From positions 1 to 64,000 of the forward strand of contig NZ_PXYK01000016.1 in NCBI RefSeq assembly GCF_003012745.1: DNA of 64,000 nucleotides, in the 5' to 3' direction. The translations under genes were made by a program, and so were the position numbers. Source of the DNA: Kumtagia ephedrae (GTDB taxonomy: Bacteria; Pseudomonadota; Alphaproteobacteria; Rhizobiales; Rhizobiaceae). Position 1 is the first letter of the stretch. Every line of letters begins with the position of its first letter. The notes under the pieces were generated by a model. The model worked only from the letters and a program-made list of their open reading frames with translations. It had not been told where the DNA came from and ran no database searches. Below, piece after piece: positions 18,801 to 25,636 of this stretch.

Positions 18801-19032
18801 GATGACCGCCTTCGCCTTCATCCTCGGCGTGGTGCCGCTGGTGATCGCGACGGGTCCGGGGGCGGAGATGCGGCAGTCGCTGGGCACGGCCGTGTTCTCT
18901 GGCATGCTCGGCGTCACCATCGTCGGCCTGTTCCTGACGCCGGTGTTCTACGTCACGCTGCGCCGGCTGGTTCCGTATCGCCCGCCGGCCGAAGCGAGCC
19001 ACGACGCGCCTTCGCCGGCGGCGGCGGAGTAG
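15847..19032 (+). CDS. RND multidrug efflux permease (AcrB/MexF-like, HAE1)
   Basis: A 1061-residue proton-driven inner-membrane pump of normal family length. The N-terminus FFVDRPIFAAVLSIVLVLVG is typical of HAE1 pumps. The proton-relay residues are present: paired Asp in GIVVDDAIVVVENVERN (TM4) and Lys in GLAAKNAILIVEFARQGQEQ (TM10). Twelve membrane segments and two large periplasmic loops can be traced. It forms a two-gene operon with the adaptor. An outer-membrane TolC partner is not in the window. The substrate range cannot be told from sequence. Confidence 0.95.
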   Translation: MRFAHFFVDRPIFAAVLSIVLVLVGGIAYTQLPVAQYPEIAPPTIVVRASYPGADAETIAATVATPIEQEINGVEHMLYMSSYSSGDGSMSLTITFRLGTDLDQAQVLVQNRVSVAEPRLPEEVRRLGVTTAKSSPDLMMVVHMLSPDDTYDQLYVSNYARTRVRDVLLRLDGVGDVIIFGEREYSLRIWLDPEKLSAYGMTAGDVVEALREQNVQVSGGSIGAPPIGDNSAFQYTVTTQGRFDDARDFRYVIVKSTEDGRLIKLEDLARIELGARDYVTNSYLNGKPAVALGIFQRPGTNALAAAEEIQSTIHRLSADFPQGLAYDIIYNPTEFIAESINEVYKTIVEAILLVVIVIIVFLQSWRMALVPIVAIPVSLIGTLAVLLAFGFSLNMLTLFGLVLAVGIVVDDAIVVVENVERNIALGLSPKAAAHKTMDEVGTAVLAISLVLIAVFVPTAFIPGISGQFYLQFAITIAVSTAISAFNSLTLSPALAGVLFKPHHGGHEPRFFLARFGRTLADGFNRGFDAMAHGYARLVRFLVGSTAMLLVMLAIFAGLLYATFHMLQTVPRGFIPTMDQGYAIVVVQLPEGASLGRTDAVIQRASDIIRNTPGVANAVAFAGFSGATFTNASNAGVIFAPFESFEHRLEAGLSQDRIIGTLFGSLQSIQEAFIIALPPPPVRGIGNSGGFKMMIQERNSADMRPILALTQEVAAKANQTPGLAGVFTTFSTSSPQFYLEIDRDKARMLNVPIPNIFETLSINLGTAYVNDFNAFGRVYQVRAQADQAFRLDRDDILKLKVRSAAGALVPLGTLVEIRDVTGPSLVQRYNMYVSVPLQGNAAPGVSTGTALDSMETVARELLPQGTAFEWTEIALQERQTGNTAIFIFGLSVLFVFLALAAQYESWVMPFAIVLIVPLGVLAALLGVAFRGLDNNILVQIGLIVLIGLAAKNAILIVEFARQGQEQGANPVDAAVEAARLRLRPILMTAFAFILGVVPLVIATGPGAEMRQSLGTAVFSGMLGVTIVGLFLTPVFYVTLRRLVPYRPPAEASHDAPSPAAAE

Positions 19033-19087
19033 GCTCTGGAGGGCAGAGCCGGGCCTGCCGCCGGGGTGCATGCGGCGCCAAGCAGGT

Positions 19088-19126
19088 TTGCATCGGCCTG
19101 GCCAACGGATGGCCCGGCCGATGCAA
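19088..19126 (+). terminator. Hairpin after the RND operon
   Basis: TTGCATCGGCC (19088-19098) and GGCCGATGCAA (19116-19126) are perfect complements with a 17-base loop that itself contains TGGCC/GGCC. It starts 55 bases after the pump stop codon. A T tract is missing. Confidence 0.55.
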
Positions 19127-19227
19127 TCGGCGTCATGCGTCGCGGCCGACGCGATCGTCCGGGCGCGAAGAATCGCTTGATGGACACCCCACCCTTCCCC
19201 CTTGTGGCAGGGCAATCGCATGTGAAC

Positions 19228-19371
19228 CTACCCCCACCCCTAGCCCCTCCCCACAAGGGGGAGGGGGACAAGCTGGCATCTCCGCCAGTCGCCAATCATC
19301 AACGGTTTCGCGCGGCATGGCGGCCGCAAAGTCCCCCTCCCCCTTGTGGGGAGGGGTTAGGGGTGGGGGTA
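19228..19371. repeat. Inverted-repeat element of the CCCCCACCCC family, copy 3
   Basis: Arms CTACCCCCACCCCTAGCCCC with CACAAGGGGGAGGGGGAC and their complements enclose a centre that includes GCGGCATGGCGGCCGCAAAG. The same centre motif recurs in the 47.6 kb copy and, reversed, in the 49.5 kb copy. The left flank GGGCAATCGCATGTGAA resembles the flanks of copies 1 and 2. The 492-base gap from 19033 to 19524 holds only the hairpin, this element and the promoter of the next gene. Confidence 0.9.
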
Positions 19372-19524
19372 CGAAACAGCGAAATTCATCGCCGTTTGCC
19401 TACGCGATCCCTCTGCGCCACGAGCGCTAACTGTCAGCATCCGTCAGGATTATTTTCGCGGTTTTATCCCCGCCCTGCCGAGCGGAGCGATACTTTCGCC
19501 GCCCGTGCTGGAAAGGAAGCGGCG

Positions 19525-20370
19525 ATGAACTGGACTGTGGCGATCGACAGGAATCGCGAGGCGCTGAAGCGCATCCTCGCCATGCTCGTCGCCATGGCCG
19601 GGCTGGGTGATGGGGGACAGTTTCCTTTCTTTCGGCAGAAAGGCCGCGGCAGTCCAGAAGTCGCGCGGGCCGAAAAAAGCAGACTGTCCCCGGCACTTAC
19701 GCCGGCGCTTACCCTGCCGCGCCATCTCCACCGCGCCGTGCTCAAGCTGCTGTATCCGGCCGAGGCGGCGGTGCGGCGGCTGATCGTCGTGGCCGCGCGC
19801 GGCCTGGTGGTCGCCCTGCCGACGCCGCGCCCGCGCGAGCCGAAACCCGCGATCCCGCGCAAGGCCGGCCGCCCCGGCATGCCGCTGCCGCCGCAAAACC
19901 TCGCCCGGCGTGTCGCGGCGCTGCCCCTGCTCGATCCGCTGCGGATGCCCCGGCCGTGGAACGGCCGCGCCTGGTGGGTCCCCAGAAGCGTGCCGCGTAT
20001 CTCCTTTCCCGGCTACAGCGTGCCGTTCCGCATACCGCCCCCGCCGTCGCCCGACGATCCGGTCGACGCGACGCGGCTGGCCCAACGCCTGCGGGCGCTG
20101 GCCGCCGCACTCGACGATCTGCCGGCCCAGGCAAGACGTTTCGCCCGCTGGCGGGCCCGTCGCGACGCCGCCTTCGCCCAGGAGAGAGGCATCGACGCCG
20201 GTACGCAAGACGGAAAAGCCGGCGGCACGCGCCGGCTCCAGCGGCTACGGCCGCTGAAGCCCGGCCGGCCGCCGGGCTGGCGGCGAAAACCCGACCACCC
20301 GGTGCACGAGGTGCTGAACGAACTGCACGGGCTCGCCTTCGACGCTTTGCAGCGCCCCGACACGTCGTGA
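19525..20370 (+). CDS. Hypothetical protein, family seen in rhizobia, with in-frame palindromic insertion
   Basis: A 281-residue basic protein of unknown function. The start MNWTVAIDRNREALKRILAM and the block LPRHLHRAVLKLLYPAEAAV (about 64-83) recall a rhizobial hypothetical family. The C-terminus is Pro/Arg-rich and ends with VHEVLNELHGLAFDAL. GAAAGGAA lies about eight bases before the ATG. Residues of about 31-56 (GQFPFFRQKG...) are encoded by a 78-base palindromic element, a multiple of three, so the frame is kept. No membrane segment or catalytic motif is evident beyond two hydrophobic stretches (about 17-27 and 83-95). Confidence 0.7.
   Translation: MNWTVAIDRNREALKRILAMLVAMAGLGDGGQFPFFRQKGRGSPEVARAEKSRLSPALTPALTLPRHLHRAVLKLLYPAEAAVRRLIVVAARGLVVALPTPRPREPKPAIPRKAGRPGMPLPPQNLARRVAALPLLDPLRMPRPWNGRAWWVPRSVPRISFPGYSVPFRIPPPPSPDDPVDATRLAQRLRALAAALDDLPAQARRFARWRARRDAAFAQERGIDAGTQDGKAGGTRRLQRLRPLKPGRPPGWRRKPDHPVHEVLNELHGLAFDALQRPDTS
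19614..19691. repeat. Palindromic element with GGGACAGTTT/CTGTCCCC ends, copy B, inside a coding sequence
   Basis: Seventy-eight bases begin GGGACAGTTT and end GACTGTCCCC, with TTTCGGC and GCCGAAA as inner complements. It matches copy A at 2835-2911 in its ends, spacing and the following GGCACT. It reads through as 26 codons of the gene at 19525-20370 without a stop. Confidence 0.8.
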
Positions 20371-20490
20371 CGGCACCTCGGTCGGCCCGAGAAGCGAAGC
20401 ATAAACGGCCGGCGCGGATTTTTTCGCGGCCTAGCGGCGATAGGTGCTGTCCGGCAATGCCGTTTCGCTTGGCGAAGCCGGCAAACCTGC

Positions 20491-20799
20491 TTAGAGGCCG
20501 ACTGCCTTGCGCAAGATCTCGCTCATGCGCGATTGCCAGCCCGGCCCGTCGGCCTTGAACCGCTCGATCACCTCCGGATCGAGCCGCAAGGCGATCTGCT
20601 TCTTGACGACGTCCTTGCGCGGTCGTCCCCCCTTGTTGCGGGCAAATAGCTCGTCGACCGGCTGCGCGTCGGGATCGGCCAGCGCGGCGGCGGTGATCGC
20701 CGCGTTCTCTTCGTCGGTCATGGATTCGAGCGCGGCCCGCGCCCGGCGCCTGGCCTCCGTCTTCTGCGCCGCGGTTGCCTGTCTAGAGGTTTTCCACAT
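20491..20799 (-). CDS. brnA: BrnA-family antitoxin
   Basis: A 102-residue antitoxin with an N-terminal toxin-binding segment (ALESMTDEENAAITAAALAD) and a C-terminal ribbon-helix-helix domain (GGRPRKDVVKKQIALRLDPE, VIERFKADGPGWQSRMSEIL). The Met at 20799 overlaps the 3' end of brnT by 17 bases and is preferred to a longer reading from 20877 that would lie within brnT. BrnA neutralises BrnT and, with it, represses the operon. Toxin before antitoxin is the usual BrnTA order. Confidence 0.92.
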   Translation of the reverse strand: MWKTSRQATAAQKTEARRRARAALESMTDEENAAITAAALADPDAQPVDELFARNKGGRPRKDVVKKQIALRLDPEVIERFKADGPGWQSRMSEILRKAVGL

Positions 20800-21052
20800 A
20801 GAACCTGATTTCCTTCCGGTTGGCCTTGCGCAACGAAATGACCCGGACGACATCCCCGCGCTCGGTGTAGACGACAACCATGATCCGCGTATGGATCAGT
20901 CCGATGCCGACCAGCCGTGTCTCGCCGTAGTCGAAACGATCATCCTCCACGACCAGAGCGGTGAGGATGTCGAAGTCGTGGATGAGATCGAAAACAATAC
21001 CGTGCTTGGCCTTGTTCGTTTCATATTTCTCCTCGTCCCACTCAAATTTCAT
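20783..21052 (-). CDS. brnT: BrnT-family ribonuclease toxin
   Basis: An 89-residue BrnT toxin, a RelE-fold ribonuclease that blocks translation. Family features are the start FEWDEEKYETNKAKHGIVF, DDRFDYGETRLVGIG in the middle and VVRVISLRKANRKEIRFYVE at the end, which carries the basic residues needed for RNA cleavage. The full length matches the family, so the toxin looks active. It is the first gene of the pair, directly downstream of a repeat-containing promoter. Confidence 0.93.
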   Translation of the reverse strand: MKFEWDEEKYETNKAKHGIVFDLIHDFDILTALVVEDDRFDYGETRLVGIGLIHTRIMVVVYTERGDVVRVISLRKANRKEIRFYVENL

Positions 21053-21071
21053 CAGCCGCTACCCGAGTTTC

Positions 21072-21118
21072 TGTATATGCAAAAAAGACGATCGTCAATG
21101 TTTTTGTATATGCAAAAA
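21072..21118 (-). promoter_or_regulatory. Promoter/operator of brnTA with direct repeats
   Basis: TGTATATGCAAAAA occurs at 21072-21085 and again at 21105-21118, exactly 33 bases apart (about three helical turns). Between them is the perfect palindrome GACGATCGTC (21087-21096). Read on the minus strand, TTGACG and TATACA form a sigma-70-like pair with about 15 bases between them. The arrangement suits cooperative binding by the ribbon-helix-helix antitoxin. Binding is inferred. Confidence 0.6.
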
Positions 21119-21142
21119 GGGTAGGTCGCCTGAGCGTGAGGC

Positions 21143-21781
21143 TCACACCACCTCGAACACGAAGGTCTTCACCAGCGCCTCCGGGTCGGCGATGGCATAG
21201 GCGCGGAACCACGGGCTCTGCTCGACCGGTCGCCAGCGGCCCTGCCGCTCCAGCTTGTCGAAGACATTCTGGAAGCCGCCGGCCTCGAACACCTGGTCGC
21301 GGACGGTGAAGATGGCGTGGCCGCCCTCGCGCGTGATCCGCACCAGCTCGTGCAGGCCGGAAGCCGGCGCATGGCCGATGGTAAAGACGCCGGTCGAGAA
21401 GAAGGCGCGGAAGTGACCGTCCGGCCAGGGCAGCGGCCCGCCCAGCGCCGCCTGCCTGAGATCGCCATAGGCGCCGCGCGAGCCGGCGATGGCGAGCATG
21501 TCCTGCGACAGGTCGAGGCCGCCGAGATCGCCGTAACCCAGCGCCTTGAGGCAGGGTCCGGACAGGCCGGTGCCGCAGCCGGCGTCGAGCAGCGGCCCTT
21601 CGCCCGCCGGCACATGACGTGCCACCCAGCTGGCGATCAGGAAGGGCAGGCAGTAGCCGAGCGCGGCGGTCTCGCCGTCATAGCTCGCCGCCCAGGCGGC
21701 ATAGGCCTTCGACAGCTCCTCCGGCGTTTTGGCCGAATAGACCATGTCGAGGGCTGCGTTGGCCTGGTCTTCGATCGACAT
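21143..21781 (-). CDS. Class I SAM-dependent methyltransferase
   Basis: A 212-residue methyltransferase with the SAM-binding motif LLDAGCGTGLSGPCL (about 65-79), the acidic end of strand 2 in GLDLSQDMLAIA and a motif-II-like LPWPDGHFRAFFS. The N-terminal AKTPEELSKAYAAWAASYDG is typical of the Methyltransf_11/Williams-Beuren-like group. GGAGGA lies six bases before the ATG at 21781. The substrate is unknown and the neighbours give no clue. Confidence 0.88.
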   Translation of the reverse strand: MSIEDQANAALDMVYSAKTPEELSKAYAAWAASYDGETAALGYCLPFLIASWVARHVPAGEGPLLDAGCGTGLSGPCLKALGYGDLGGLDLSQDMLAIAGSRGAYGDLRQAALGGPLPWPDGHFRAFFSTGVFTIGHAPASGLHELVRITREGGHAIFTVRDQVFEAGGFQNVFDKLERQGRWRPVEQSPWFRAYAIADPEALVKTFVFEVV

Positions 21782-21941
21782 CGCGTTTCCTCCGTTGGCG
21801 ACCGGAGGTTGGCATCGGCGGCATGCCGCCGCAACCCGCACCGGAAGTTGCCCCTTGTGAAATCACCGCCGCCGCCAGCAAAGCCTTGCCATTCGCCGCC
21901 GCCGCTGCCAGTTTCCGCGCCGCCTCCAACCGGATACCGCA

Positions 21942-22748
21942 ATGCCTCTTTCCGTCGCCACCTGGAACATCAATTCCGTCCGCCTGCGCATGCCGATCGT
22001 CGAGCGCTTCCTCGTGGAGAACGCACCCGATGTGCTCTGCCTGCAGGAGACCAAGTGCGTGGACGACCAGTTCCCCTCCGCCGCCTTCCGCAAGATCGGC
22101 TATCGTCACCTCGCGATCAGCGGCCAGAAGGGCTATCACGGCGTCGCCATCGTGGCGCGGCGGCCGATCGAGGTGGTCGAGCGGCGGCGCTTCTGCGACA
22201 AGGACGATTGCCGGCATATTTCCGTGCGGGTTCCGGTCGGCGACAAGTCGGTGCTGCTGCACAATTTCTACGTGCCGGCCGGGGGCGACGAGCCCGATCC
22301 CGAGATCAACTGGAAGTTCAGGCACAAGCTCGACTTCGTCGCCGAGATGAACGCGGTGCGCGCCGAGCACGACGCCAACTCCGCCTCCATCCTGGTCGGC
22401 GACCTCAACATCGCGCCGCTCGAGCATGACGTCTGGTCGCACAAGCAGCTGCTCAACGTCGTCAGCCACACGCCGGTGGAGACGGAGAGCTTCGAGGCCA
22501 TGCGTAAGGCCGGCAGCTGGGTCGACCTGATGCGCCACAATGTCCCTTACGAGCAGAAGCTCTACACCTGGTGGAGCTACCGCGCGCGCGACTGGGAGGC
22601 GTCGGGCCGCGGGCGGCGGCTGGACCACATCTGGTCGTCCGAAAACCTGCTGCCGGTGTTTTCCGGTTACGACATCCTGCGCGACGCCCGCGGCTGGGAA
22701 AAGCCGTCCGACCATGTGCCGGTGATCGCCCGCTTCGACATCGGCTGA
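21942..22748 (+). CDS. xthA: Exodeoxyribonuclease III
   Basis: A 268-residue member of the exonuclease/endonuclease/phosphatase fold that acts as an AP endonuclease and 3' exonuclease in base-excision repair. It shows the metal-binding segments TWNINSVRLR (residue 7 on) and LCLQETKC (Glu about 34), the tyrosine-containing NFYVPAGGDE (about 108), GDLNIAP (about 149) and the final SDHVPVIA with the catalytic His. Length is normal. It is monocistronic between a divergent methyltransferase and convergent alr. Confidence 0.95.
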   Translation: MPLSVATWNINSVRLRMPIVERFLVENAPDVLCLQETKCVDDQFPSAAFRKIGYRHLAISGQKGYHGVAIVARRPIEVVERRRFCDKDDCRHISVRVPVGDKSVLLHNFYVPAGGDEPDPEINWKFRHKLDFVAEMNAVRAEHDANSASILVGDLNIAPLEHDVWSHKQLLNVVSHTPVETESFEAMRKAGSWVDLMRHNVPYEQKLYTWWSYRARDWEASGRGRRLDHIWSSENLLPVFSGYDILRDARGWEKPSDHVPVIARFDIG

Positions 22749-22787
22749 TCCGACGGACGCGGGGCGGCGCCCGGATGAGCGGCGACG

Positions 22788-23927
22788 CTATTCCTCGACA
22801 TAAGCCTTGCGCGTGCCGGCGCCGATCTGCGTCAGCAACACGTTGGGCGCGCAGCCCAGCTGCTCCGCCACCGTCTCGATCGGCTGGGCGGCATCGAGCA
22901 AGACCGCCCGCTGGCCGGCGAGCGGCATGCCGGCCGGCAGGTCGGTGAGGTCGAGCATGGTGAGGTTCATGGCGATGCCGCCGACCAGCGGAACCGTAAA
23001 GTCGCCCAGCCGCGCCGTGCCGGACTCGGCAAAACGCTGCGGCAGGCCGTTGGCGTAGCCGATCACCGCGGTGGCGATGCGCGAAGGCCGCGTCAGTTGC
23101 GTGACGCCGCGATAGCCGAGCCGTGCGCCGGCCGGATAGTCGGCGACCCGGATCAGCGGGGCGCTGAGCTCGTAGCAGGGCTTGAGCCCGTCCTGCCAGG
23201 CAGCCGATGTCTGCACGCCGTACAGCGCGCTGCCGACGCGGGCCATGTCGAAATGCCAGTCCTCGCCCATGTAGACGCCGGAGGAGGCGGCGAGGCTTAC
23301 CGGCGCTCGCGGCAGGCGCGCGATCCAGGCAAGCAGCCGGCGGCGCTGCTCGGCATTTCCGGGATCGCCCGGAAAATTGTAGGCGGCGAGCTGGGTGACC
23401 CAAAGGCGGATGTCCAGACCCTCCAGCATATCCGGCCGCCCGGCCAGCCAGGCGAGCTCGTCCTCGCCGAGACCGAGCCGGCCGAGACCGGTGTCGATCT
23501 GGATCGCCACGGCGAGCTTCTTCCCGGCGCGCACGGCGTGGCGCGCGCACTGCTCGACGTCCTCCATGCTGGCGAGCGCCGGCACCACGCCCGAAGCCTC
23601 GAAGTCGCGGACATGGTCGTTGCCGAGCCCCATCAGCGTGTAGGCGGTTGCTTCCGGCGCGATCGGCCGGAGGCGCACGGCCTCCTCCAGGTCGCTCGTC
23701 CAGAAAGCCCGGCAGCCCACCGCGGCGAGCGTTCGAACCACCGGCTCCAGCCCGGTGCCGTAGGCATCCGACTTGACGACGGCCGACAGCACCTGGCCGC
23801 GATAGCGGCGGCGCATCTCGAGATAGTTGGCGCCGATGGCCGCGAGATCGACGCGCAGCACCGGCGCGTTGTCCGGGAGCGATGTGCCCGCCTGCCGGCG
23901 CTTGGCGAGGGAGACCACGCCGGTCAT
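22788..23927 (-). CDS. alr: Alanine racemase
   Basis: A 379-residue PLP enzyme interconverting L- and D-alanine. The PLP lysine lies in LSAVVKSDAYGTG (about residue 53). The barrel motifs FDMARVGSALYGVQ and the catalytic Tyr segment ARLGYRGV (about 276) are present, followed by the C-terminal beta-domain (VPLVGGIAMNLTMLDLTDLP). GGAGG stands about five bases before the ATG, which overlaps the stop of the GNAT gene (ATGA). It is the last gene of a five-gene operon with transport and sensor genes, so it may serve a dedicated signal or nutrient role instead of cell-wall supply. Other amino acids could be substrates. Confidence 0.93.
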   Translation of the reverse strand: MTGVVSLAKRRQAGTSLPDNAPVLRVDLAAIGANYLEMRRRYRGQVLSAVVKSDAYGTGLEPVVRTLAAVGCRAFWTSDLEEAVRLRPIAPEATAYTLMGLGNDHVRDFEASGVVPALASMEDVEQCARHAVRAGKKLAVAIQIDTGLGRLGLGEDELAWLAGRPDMLEGLDIRLWVTQLAAYNFPGDPGNAEQRRRLLAWIARLPRAPVSLAASSGVYMGEDWHFDMARVGSALYGVQTSAAWQDGLKPCYELSAPLIRVADYPAGARLGYRGVTQLTRPSRIATAVIGYANGLPQRFAESGTARLGDFTVPLVGGIAMNLTMLDLTDLPAGMPLAGQRAVLLDAAQPIETVAEQLGCAPNVLLTQIGAGTRKAYVEE

Positions 23928-24601
23928 GCCGGCCTCCCGTAGAAGAGCTCGCGAGCGCCGTCGCCGCCGCGGCGCCAGCGCAGACCAGTCAAGCCGGCGT
24001 CCAGCAGTTCGCGCTGCCGTTGCGTGTCGCCCGCCGCGCACCATACGCCCTCGCCGGCGGGTGCCGCAGGCCTGCCCAGGTCGCGATGAAGCAGATAGCG
24101 CAGGTGGCCGCCATACTTCTCGAACAGCAGGCGCACGGAAAATCCGGCGTCGACCAGGTTAGCCCAGCTGCGCGCATTGCCGGGTGCCGCGGTGGCATAG
24201 AGATGGCCGATCCCGGCGCGGCGCGCCTGCTCGACGCGGATGTCGATCAGCGCGTCGTGGATGCCCGCTCCCCAGGCTTCGGGCAGCACCCCGGCGCCGG
24301 CCAGCTTGGCGAGGCTGTCGCCGGCGGAAAGACCGATCAGCAGCCGAGCATCCTCCGACGGCGGCAGCTCCGTCTGCAGGACGCCGTAACCTACCAATCT
24401 ACCGTCTTGGAAGAAGCCGGTGATGCGGCCGCCGCCTTCCAGGATGCCCCTGAAGAAATCGTGCGACTCCGGCTTGATCAGGTCGGGCCGGCCGACGGCG
24501 GCTGTCGCCGCGAGATGCAGCGCATAGACGTCGTCCAGGTCGGATGCCGAAAGCTCGGCATACCCCTCTGCTGCGGCCATTGCGGCCTTTGCCTCGACCA
24601 T
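23924..24601 (-). CDS. GNAT-family N-acetyltransferase
   Basis: A 225-residue acetyltransferase. The GNAT fold is visible in GRLVGYGVLQTELPPSEDAR, a degenerate acetyl-CoA loop VLPEAWGAGIHDALID (about 113-128) and GIGHLYATAAPGNARSWANL followed by GFSVRLLFEKYGG (about 140-173). The canonical Q/RxxGxG/A is reduced to AWGAGI. The Met at 24601 has a weak ribosome-binding site; Met at 24580 is an alternative. Overlapping alr by four bases and following the binding-protein gene by 26, it probably modifies an amino-acid-like compound handled by this locus. Confidence 0.8.
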   Translation of the reverse strand: MVEAKAAMAAAEGYAELSASDLDDVYALHLAATAAVGRPDLIKPESHDFFRGILEGGGRITGFFQDGRLVGYGVLQTELPPSEDARLLIGLSAGDSLAKLAGAGVLPEAWGAGIHDALIDIRVEQARRAGIGHLYATAAPGNARSWANLVDAGFSVRLLFEKYGGHLRYLLHRDLGRPAAPAGEGVWCAAGDTQRQRELLDAGLTGLRWRRGGDGARELFYGRPA

Positions 24602-24627
24602 GGAGGACGCCCCCGTCCAGAAAGCGG

Positions 24628-25635
24628 TTAGCCCGTCAGCACTTCCGCATAGTTCAGCATCTCGATCGGCGGATAGAGATCGAGCTTCTTCGCCACCGGC
24701 ATATTGATGATCAGCGAGAAGCGCTTCAGCGTTTCGATCGGGATCTGTTCGACCGGAACCTCCTTGCGCAGGATCTTTGCCGCCTTGGAGGCAGCGAGCT
24801 GTCCGACCGAATAATAGCGGCTGATCAGCGCCACCAGCGCGCCGCCCTGGCGGATCGCCAGCTCGGCGGCGCCGAAGGTCGGCAGGCGCGCCGCCATCGC
24901 CGCCGGCGTCACCCGGTCGTATTGCGTGCCGAGGAAGGTGTCGGGCAGCAGATACAGCCAATTGGCGCCGTCCCCGGCGATCTCGCCGACCAGCTCCTCG
25001 ATCCCGTCCGGCGACGGCCGCCCGTCGGCGCCCAGCCGGAACTGCCGCTCGACCAGCGAAAAGCCCATCGGCTCGCGCAGCGCCTGCAGCTCCCCGACGA
25101 TGGATAGCGAATTCTGCTCCGTCGAGGAGTAGAGCACGCCCAGCCGCTCGATCGGCCGGTAGGAATGCATCGCCCTGAGCTGGGTATCCGTCGGCACGAC
25201 ATGCACCGCACCGGTCAGGTTGCGCCCCGGGACGGCGCGGTCGGCCACCAGCTTGGCATTGAGCGGCGCGGCGACCAGCGCGAAGACGATCGGGATGTCG
25301 GTGATGAAGTTCTGCTTGTCCTCGGCGTCGTAGCGTCCGGCGATGCCGAGCGTCACCGGCGTGCCCCAAGTGTAGACCAGGTCTGGCTTCAGGTCGCGGA
25401 TCTCCTCGACGAAGCCGGAGAGTTTTGCCGCGCCGCGGTCGGCGTCGCGCTCGATGAACTCCACCGCGATGCCGTTGCTGGCAAGGTAGTCGTCGAAGCC
25501 GTCCTCGACCTCGGTGCGGCCGCGATAGGTGACACGGTAGATGCGGAACGGCTTGTCCTGCGCGGCGAATGCCGGCGCGACCATGCCGGCGATACCTGCC
25601 GCCGTGGCTCCCAGGAACGTCCGCCGTCGCATCAT
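24628..25635 (-). CDS. ABC transporter substrate-binding protein (PF04392 type)
   Basis: A 335-residue periplasmic binding protein with an Arg-rich, Tat-like signal start (MMRRRTFLGATAAGIAGMVA ending AFA). The fold is the two-lobe type of ABC_sub_bind proteins: DLKPDLVYTWGTPVTLGIAG near 83-101, IPIVFALVAAPLNAKLV near 118 and ALISRYYSVGQLAASKAAKI near 270. Family members bind amino acids or related ligands. No ABC permease or ATPase adjoins it. Instead the gene follows the sensor-MFS fusion after one base, so it may act as a soluble ligand sensor for those membrane proteins. Confidence 0.82.
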   Translation of the reverse strand: MMRRRTFLGATAAGIAGMVAPAFAAQDKPFRIYRVTYRGRTEVEDGFDDYLASNGIAVEFIERDADRGAAKLSGFVEEIRDLKPDLVYTWGTPVTLGIAGRYDAEDKQNFITDIPIVFALVAAPLNAKLVADRAVPGRNLTGAVHVVPTDTQLRAMHSYRPIERLGVLYSSTEQNSLSIVGELQALREPMGFSLVERQFRLGADGRPSPDGIEELVGEIAGDGANWLYLLPDTFLGTQYDRVTPAAMAARLPTFGAAELAIRQGGALVALISRYYSVGQLAASKAAKILRKEVPVEQIPIETLKRFSLIINMPVAKKLDLYPPIEMLNYAEVLTG

Positions 25636-25636
25636 C

